Positions 23,363-26,622 of a DNA stretch of 26,622 nt are shown piece by piece. A program made the translations under genes and the position numbers. The DNA is taken from contig JANXRK010000068.1 of NCBI GenBank assembly GCA_025353045.1, forward strand, positions 1 to 26,622. The letters are read 5' to 3'. Origin of the DNA: Candidatus Tayloriibacteriota bacterium. GTDB taxonomy: Bacteria > Patescibacteriota > Minisyncoccia > Phycocordibacterales > PALSA-1337. Under the pieces are notes generated by a model. It did no database searches. It had not been told where the DNA came from and worked only from the letters and a program-made list of their open reading frames with translations. Every line of letters begins with the position of its first letter. The stretch's first letter is position 1.

Positions 23363-23803
23363 ATGCAATTACACAATCTCATTCCAAAGACAAAGAATAA
23401 AAAGACAATGCTTGTTGGTCGTGGAGGAAAGAGAGGAAAGACTTCAGGACGAGGAGGAAAAGGACAAACAGCTCGAGCTGGTAATAAGAAGCGTCCAGAA
23501 CTCCGAGATTTCATCAAACGAATTCCAAAACTACGAGGACGTGGTGTTAATCAAAACAAGAGTCCAAATACAAAGCCTACGATCGTTAATCTCGATATGA
23601 TCGAAGCGGTTTTTGAAACTGGAGCAGTTATTTCTCCTGCAACTTTGATTGAGAAAAAAACTATTTCAACACTTGATGGTCGAGTACCTCAAGTAAAGAT
23701 TCTGGGAGCAGGTGATATTACAAAGAAGTTTGTTATAGAAAATTGTCTTATTTCTAAACAAGCAAAGGAGAAGGTGGAGAAGGTAGGAGGTTCAGTAAAA
23801 TAA
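23363..23803 (+). CDS. rplO: 50S ribosomal protein L15
   Basis: L15 is a late-assembly 50S protein. The Gly/Arg-rich segment VGRGGKRGKTSGRGGKGQTARAG (about residues 18-40, spanning positions near 23414-23480) is characteristic. The C-terminal KILGAGDITKKFVIE matches the family. The 146-residue gene lies 20 bases after rpsE, with no room for L30. Confidence 0.95.
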   Translation: MQLHNLIPKTKNKKTMLVGRGGKRGKTSGRGGKGQTARAGNKKRPELRDFIKRIPKLRGRGVNQNKSPNTKPTIVNLDMIEAVFETGAVISPATLIEKKTISTLDGRVPQVKILGAGDITKKFVIENCLISKQAKEKVEKVGGSVK

Positions 23804-23819
23804 TCTAATAATAAAAATT

Positions 23820-25091
23820 ATGCAAAAATTTCTCGAAAAAATGACTATCGTGTTTCGGGATGAGACTCTTCGTAAGCGAATTGGATTCACTGTCGGAGCT
23901 CTTGTTGTTTTTCGTCTTCTTGCTGCTATTCCAGTTCCTGGAATCGACGCTACAAGTCTCAGCAAACTTTTAGCGGGGAATCAATTCCTCGGTCTTTTGG
24001 ATATTTTTTCAGGAGGAGGTATCTCTAAACTTTCTATCGTAATGCTTGGAGTTGGTCCTTACATCACTGCTTCTATTATCATTCAGCTTTTGACCATGAT
24101 GTTTCCAAGTATGAAAGCTATGATGCAAGAAGAAGGTGAGGCTGGACGACAAAAGCTTTCTCAGTATTCACGATATGCTTCTGTGCCGCTCGCTGCTCTT
24201 CAGGCTTTTGCATTCATTACGCTTTTCCAGAGTCAAAACGTTATCTCTCATATGTCGCCAGCTGCGTTTGCGGTAAACATTATCGTCGTAACAGCTGGGT
24301 CACTTCTCCTTATGTGGATTGGTGAACTTATTTCAGAATTCGGTATTGGAAATGGAGTTTCTCTACTTATATTCGCTGGTATAGTCGCTGTTTTGCCACA
24401 AAGAATCTTCCAATTCGTTGCTGGATTTACAGCCGCTGATCTTCCAATATATCTACTTGCGCTTGTTATTGGCCTCGTTGTCATTGTCGCCGTTGTAGTT
24501 GTGACTGAAGCAGAACGATCTGTTCCAGTGACATACGCTAAACAGGTTCGAGGAAATAAGGTCTATGGAGGTGTTTCTACCTATCTTCCACTTCGACTCA
24601 ATCAAGCTGGAGTGATTCCTATCATCTTTGCACTTTCTATTCTTCTTTTCCCTCAAATCATCGCTAACTTCTTCTCACATTCTGCAAATCTTGGAATTGC
24701 TGACTTTGCTACTTCAGTTTCAGATTTCTTGGCTAATCCTTGGTGGCATGCAATTCTTTACTTCTTCCTTGTCTTTATCTTCACATATTTCTACACAGCT
24801 GTTACATTTGATCCAAAGCAAATTTCAGAAAATCTACAAAAAGGTGGAGCATTCATTCCTGGAGTTCGACCAGGTGAATCTACTATGGAATATCTTGGTA
24901 AAATCGTAACTCGAATCACTCTTGTCGGTGCATTGTTCCTTGGTATCATTGCTGTTTTACCTCTCGCTACTCAAGGCTTTACAGGGAATCAATCTATCGC
25001 TATTGGAGGCACAGCTCTCCTTATCGTTGTCTCTGTAGTTCTCGATCTTCTCAAGAAAGTGGATGCTCAGGTTTCAATGCGAGAATACTAA
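23820..25091 (+). CDS. secY: Preprotein translocase subunit SecY
   Basis: SecY is the channel of the Sec translocon. The 423-residue protein has about ten hydrophobic segments, the plug-region opening IPVPGID near residue 40, and the conserved GIGNGVSLLIFAGI near residue 178. The cytoplasmic loop carries TYAKQVRGNKVYGG near residues 239-252, and a C-terminal loop holds FIPGVRPGEST. It would export the secreted proteins encoded upstream. It ends the ribosomal run and is followed by a large inverted repeat. Confidence 0.98.
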   Translation: MQKFLEKMTIVFRDETLRKRIGFTVGALVVFRLLAAIPVPGIDATSLSKLLAGNQFLGLLDIFSGGGISKLSIVMLGVGPYITASIIIQLLTMMFPSMKAMMQEEGEAGRQKLSQYSRYASVPLAALQAFAFITLFQSQNVISHMSPAAFAVNIIVVTAGSLLLMWIGELISEFGIGNGVSLLIFAGIVAVLPQRIFQFVAGFTAADLPIYLLALVIGLVVIVAVVVVTEAERSVPVTYAKQVRGNKVYGGVSTYLPLRLNQAGVIPIIFALSILLFPQIIANFFSHSANLGIADFATSVSDFLANPWWHAILYFFLVFIFTYFYTAVTFDPKQISENLQKGGAFIPGVRPGESTMEYLGKIVTRITLVGALFLGIIAVLPLATQGFTGNQSIAIGGTALLIVVSVVLDLLKKVDAQVSMREY

Positions 25092-25170
25092 GTAAATTTC
25101 GTAAGCGCAGAAGTACTTTTCTCGAAACATGTTGAGAGAAAAGTAGCTTGTGCGCATTAAAGAAATTTAC
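25092..25170 (+). repeat. 79-base imperfect inverted repeat between secY and adk
   Basis: GTAAATTTC (25092-25100) pairs with GAAATTTAC (25162-25170), GCGCA (25105-25109) with TGCGC (25151-25155), and TACTTTTCTC (25114-25123) with GAGAAAAGTA (25136-25145). Short internal loops and a 12-base apical loop separate these arms. No T-run follows, so it is not a standard terminator. It begins at the base after the secY stop and ends two bases before the adk -10 box. Confidence 0.85.
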
Positions 25171-25178
25171 GTTATAAT
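25148..25178 (+). promoter_or_regulatory. Putative leaderless promoter of adk
   Basis: A perfect TATAAT (25173-25178) lies six bases before the adk ATG, so the start site would fall on the start codon. TTGTGC (25148-25153) is a weak -35 with a long 19-base spacer, inside the right arm of the inverted repeat. Confidence 0.5.
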
Positions 25179-25184
25179 GACGCC

Positions 25185-25775
25185 ATGAATCAAAAGAGCT
25201 TCATATTTATTGGGCGGTCTGGTTGTGGAAAGGGTACTCAAGCAAAATTACTCAATGAATATCTAAAAAAAGTAGATCCAAAGAGGGAGATCCTTTATAT
25301 TCAGACTGGTGAACAATTCCGTGAATTCATCAAAGGCGATTCTGATACTCAAAAGATGTCAAAAAAGGTGGCAGACGCTGGAGGTTTACAGCCGGAATTT
25401 TTAGCCGTATATATGTGGGCAAACGTTCTTGTTAATAAATTTACAAAGAATGAACACATTATCATGGATGGTATGCCAAGAAAGTTGCATGAGGCTGGCG
25501 TCATTGACTCGGTATTTGAATTTTACGATCTCAAAAGACCATTGGTGATTCATCTCGATCTTTCAAAAGAAGAATCTATCGATCGATTAATGGCAAGAAA
25601 GAGAACAGACGATACTCGTGAAGATATTGCAGAGAGACTTTCTTGGTTTGAAACTGATGTAGTGCCAGCGATTGAATACTACAAAAATAATAAGAAATAT
25701 AATTTCGTTCATATTAATGGAAATCGTTCTGTCGAAGAAATACATAAAGATATCGTCGCGCAATTAAGCAACTAG
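25185..25775 (+). CDS. adk: Adenylate kinase (short-LID nucleoside monophosphate kinase)
   Basis: Adenylate kinase interconverts ATP + AMP and 2 ADP. The 196-residue protein has the P-loop GRSGCGKGTQ (residues 10-19), an AMP-site TGEQFRE, and DGMPR where DGFPR is usual. The Arg-rich MARKRTDDTREDIAERL is followed directly by the last helices. The LID is the short type without a zinc knuckle. The location between secY and map is the usual one for adk. The unusual P-loop and DGMPR leave some chance of another nucleotide preference. Confidence 0.9.
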   Translation: MNQKSFIFIGRSGCGKGTQAKLLNEYLKKVDPKREILYIQTGEQFREFIKGDSDTQKMSKKVADAGGLQPEFLAVYMWANVLVNKFTKNEHIIMDGMPRKLHEAGVIDSVFEFYDLKRPLVIHLDLSKEESIDRLMARKRTDDTREDIAERLSWFETDVVPAIEYYKNNKKYNFVHINGNRSVEEIHKDIVAQLSN

Positions 25776-25776
25776 T

Positions 25777-26538
25777 ATGATTACCATAAAGACAAAAGAA
25801 GAGATAGAGATTTTGAGAGAGGGTGGTAAGAGACATGCCGAGATTTTGAATAAACTTGTTGATATGGTAAAGCCCGGGATCTCTGCAAAAGAACTCAATG
25901 ATGAGGCTTACCGCTTAATCTTGGAAGGGGGAGACACCCCAGCCTTCTTAAATTATTCTTCTCGTGATTCCAAAACTCCTTTTCCGGCAAGTCTTTGTAT
26001 TTCTATCAATGATGAAGTCGTGCACGGTATTCCAGGAGATAAAGTTTTACAAGAAGGGGATGTTGTCACTTTAGATCTCGGTCTTACACATGGTGGACTT
26101 ATAACTGATGCAGCTGTAACTGTTGCTGTTGGCTCTATTTCGCCTGAATTGACCAATCTTCTCGATGTCTGTAAAAAGGCCCTAGCAGCTGGTATAAAGG
26201 CTGCAAAAGGAGGTAAAAAGACAGGAGATATCGGTATGGCTATAGAAAGAGTGGCTTTGGCCGGTAAGGTTTCTGTAGTTGAAGAACTAGCTGGTCACGG
26301 AGTTGGATACAGTGTTCATGAAGATCCATTTATTCCAAACTATGGAAAAGCGGGAGAAGGAGAAGTTTTAAAACCGGGAATGGTCATCGCTATTGAGCCA
26401 ATTTTTAATCTTGGTAGTAGACATATTTATTTAGATAAAGATGGATGGACATATAAAACAAAAGACGGAAAGCAAAGCGCGCATTTTGAACATACGGTGC
26501 TTATAACTAAAAGTGGGGCGGAGATTTTGACTCAATAG
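25777..26538 (+). CDS. map: Methionine aminopeptidase, type I
   Basis: This enzyme removes the initiator Met from new proteins. The 253-residue protein has all five metal ligands: D100, D111, H174, E207 and E238. His at 83 (VVHGIP) and 181 (VHEDP) match the substrate-contacting histidines. Length is normal. It starts one base after the adk stop, implying coupled expression. Confidence 0.97.
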   Translation: MITIKTKEEIEILREGGKRHAEILNKLVDMVKPGISAKELNDEAYRLILEGGDTPAFLNYSSRDSKTPFPASLCISINDEVVHGIPGDKVLQEGDVVTLDLGLTHGGLITDAAVTVAVGSISPELTNLLDVCKKALAAGIKAAKGGKKTGDIGMAIERVALAGKVSVVEELAGHGVGYSVHEDPFIPNYGKAGEGEVLKPGMVIAIEPIFNLGSRHIYLDKDGWTYKTKDGKQSAHFEHTVLITKSGAEILTQ

Positions 26539-26542
26539 GATA

Positions 26543-26551
26543 TGGTATAAT
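26543..26551 (+). promoter_or_regulatory. Extended -10 promoter element after map
   Basis: TGG-TATAAT lies just after the map stop. A TTGACT at 26527 is only 13 bases upstream of the -10, too close for normal spacing. The predicted start is near 26558, about 25 bases before the next ATG. Confidence 0.45.
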
Positions 26552-26583
26552 GGCCATGTAATAATTTCACTTACATAAATTAT

Positions 26584-26622
26584 ATGGCTACAGAAACAGG
26601 GATGGATGAGTTTGATAAGAAG
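26584..26622 (+). CDS. Partial gene at right edge, possibly infA
   Basis: An ATG at 26584 opens 13 codons (MATETGMDEFDKK) to the window end. The AT-rich TTATATATG-like context matches other starts here. By gene order after map, infA (IF-1) would be expected, but the residues seen are too few and not diagnostic. Confidence 0.45.
   Translation, partial: MATETGMDEFDKK

Overview
This window looks like a core-genome segment of a Candidate Phyla Radiation (Patescibacteria, most likely Parcubacteria-type) bacterium. The clues are AT-leaning DNA read with the standard code, a compact S10-spc ribosomal protein cluster with no rpmD (L30) between rpsE and rplO, a zinc-type S14, and large secreted proteins built from FN3, IPT/TIG and peptidoglycan-binding modules. 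The lineage is inferred from gene content; no rRNA gene is present to confirm it.

Layout. At the left edge (1-208, minus) is a membrane protein cut by the window. fusA (EF-G, 278-2422) follows, without rpsL/rpsG before it. Between fusA and tuf, which are normally neighbours, lie four secreted-protein genes (2441-12361). Three of them end in nearly the same C-terminal tail, [AS]V[MF]DWF[LI]S[FL]F[KR]. Two carry a Cys-bounded peptidoglycan-binding module, so the set probably forms a cell-surface layer or adhesion apparatus. tuf (12488-13678) has its own strong promoter and a structured leader and starts the S10 run: rpsJ, rplC, rplD, rplW, rplB, rpsS, rplV, rpsC, rplP, rpmC, rpsQ, rplN, rplX, rplE.

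The spc half is interrupted after rplE by about 1.2 kb (20001-21220). This stretch holds a short promoter-to-terminator unit with a possible 16-codon ORF, a minus-strand 123-residue protein of possible nuclease type, and a minus-strand GC-rich lipoprotein gene with its own promoter and terminator. A new plus-strand promoter and a foldable leader then restart the operon: rpsN, rpsH, rplF, rplR, rpsE, rplO, secY. A 79-base imperfect inverted repeat separates secY from adk, followed by map and the first 13 codons of another gene at the right edge.

How it works together. The core genes supply translation elongation factors, ribosomal proteins, the SecY channel that would export the surface proteins, adenylate kinase and N-terminal methionine removal. 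Expression signals are unusual. No ribosomal gene has a visible Shine-Dalgarno sequence, and several genes have a -10 box placed so that the mRNA would start at or within 1-2 bases of the start codon. Arginine in highly expressed genes is written almost only as CGA. EF-Tu has a strongly altered switch I, with KVVTI in place of RGITI.
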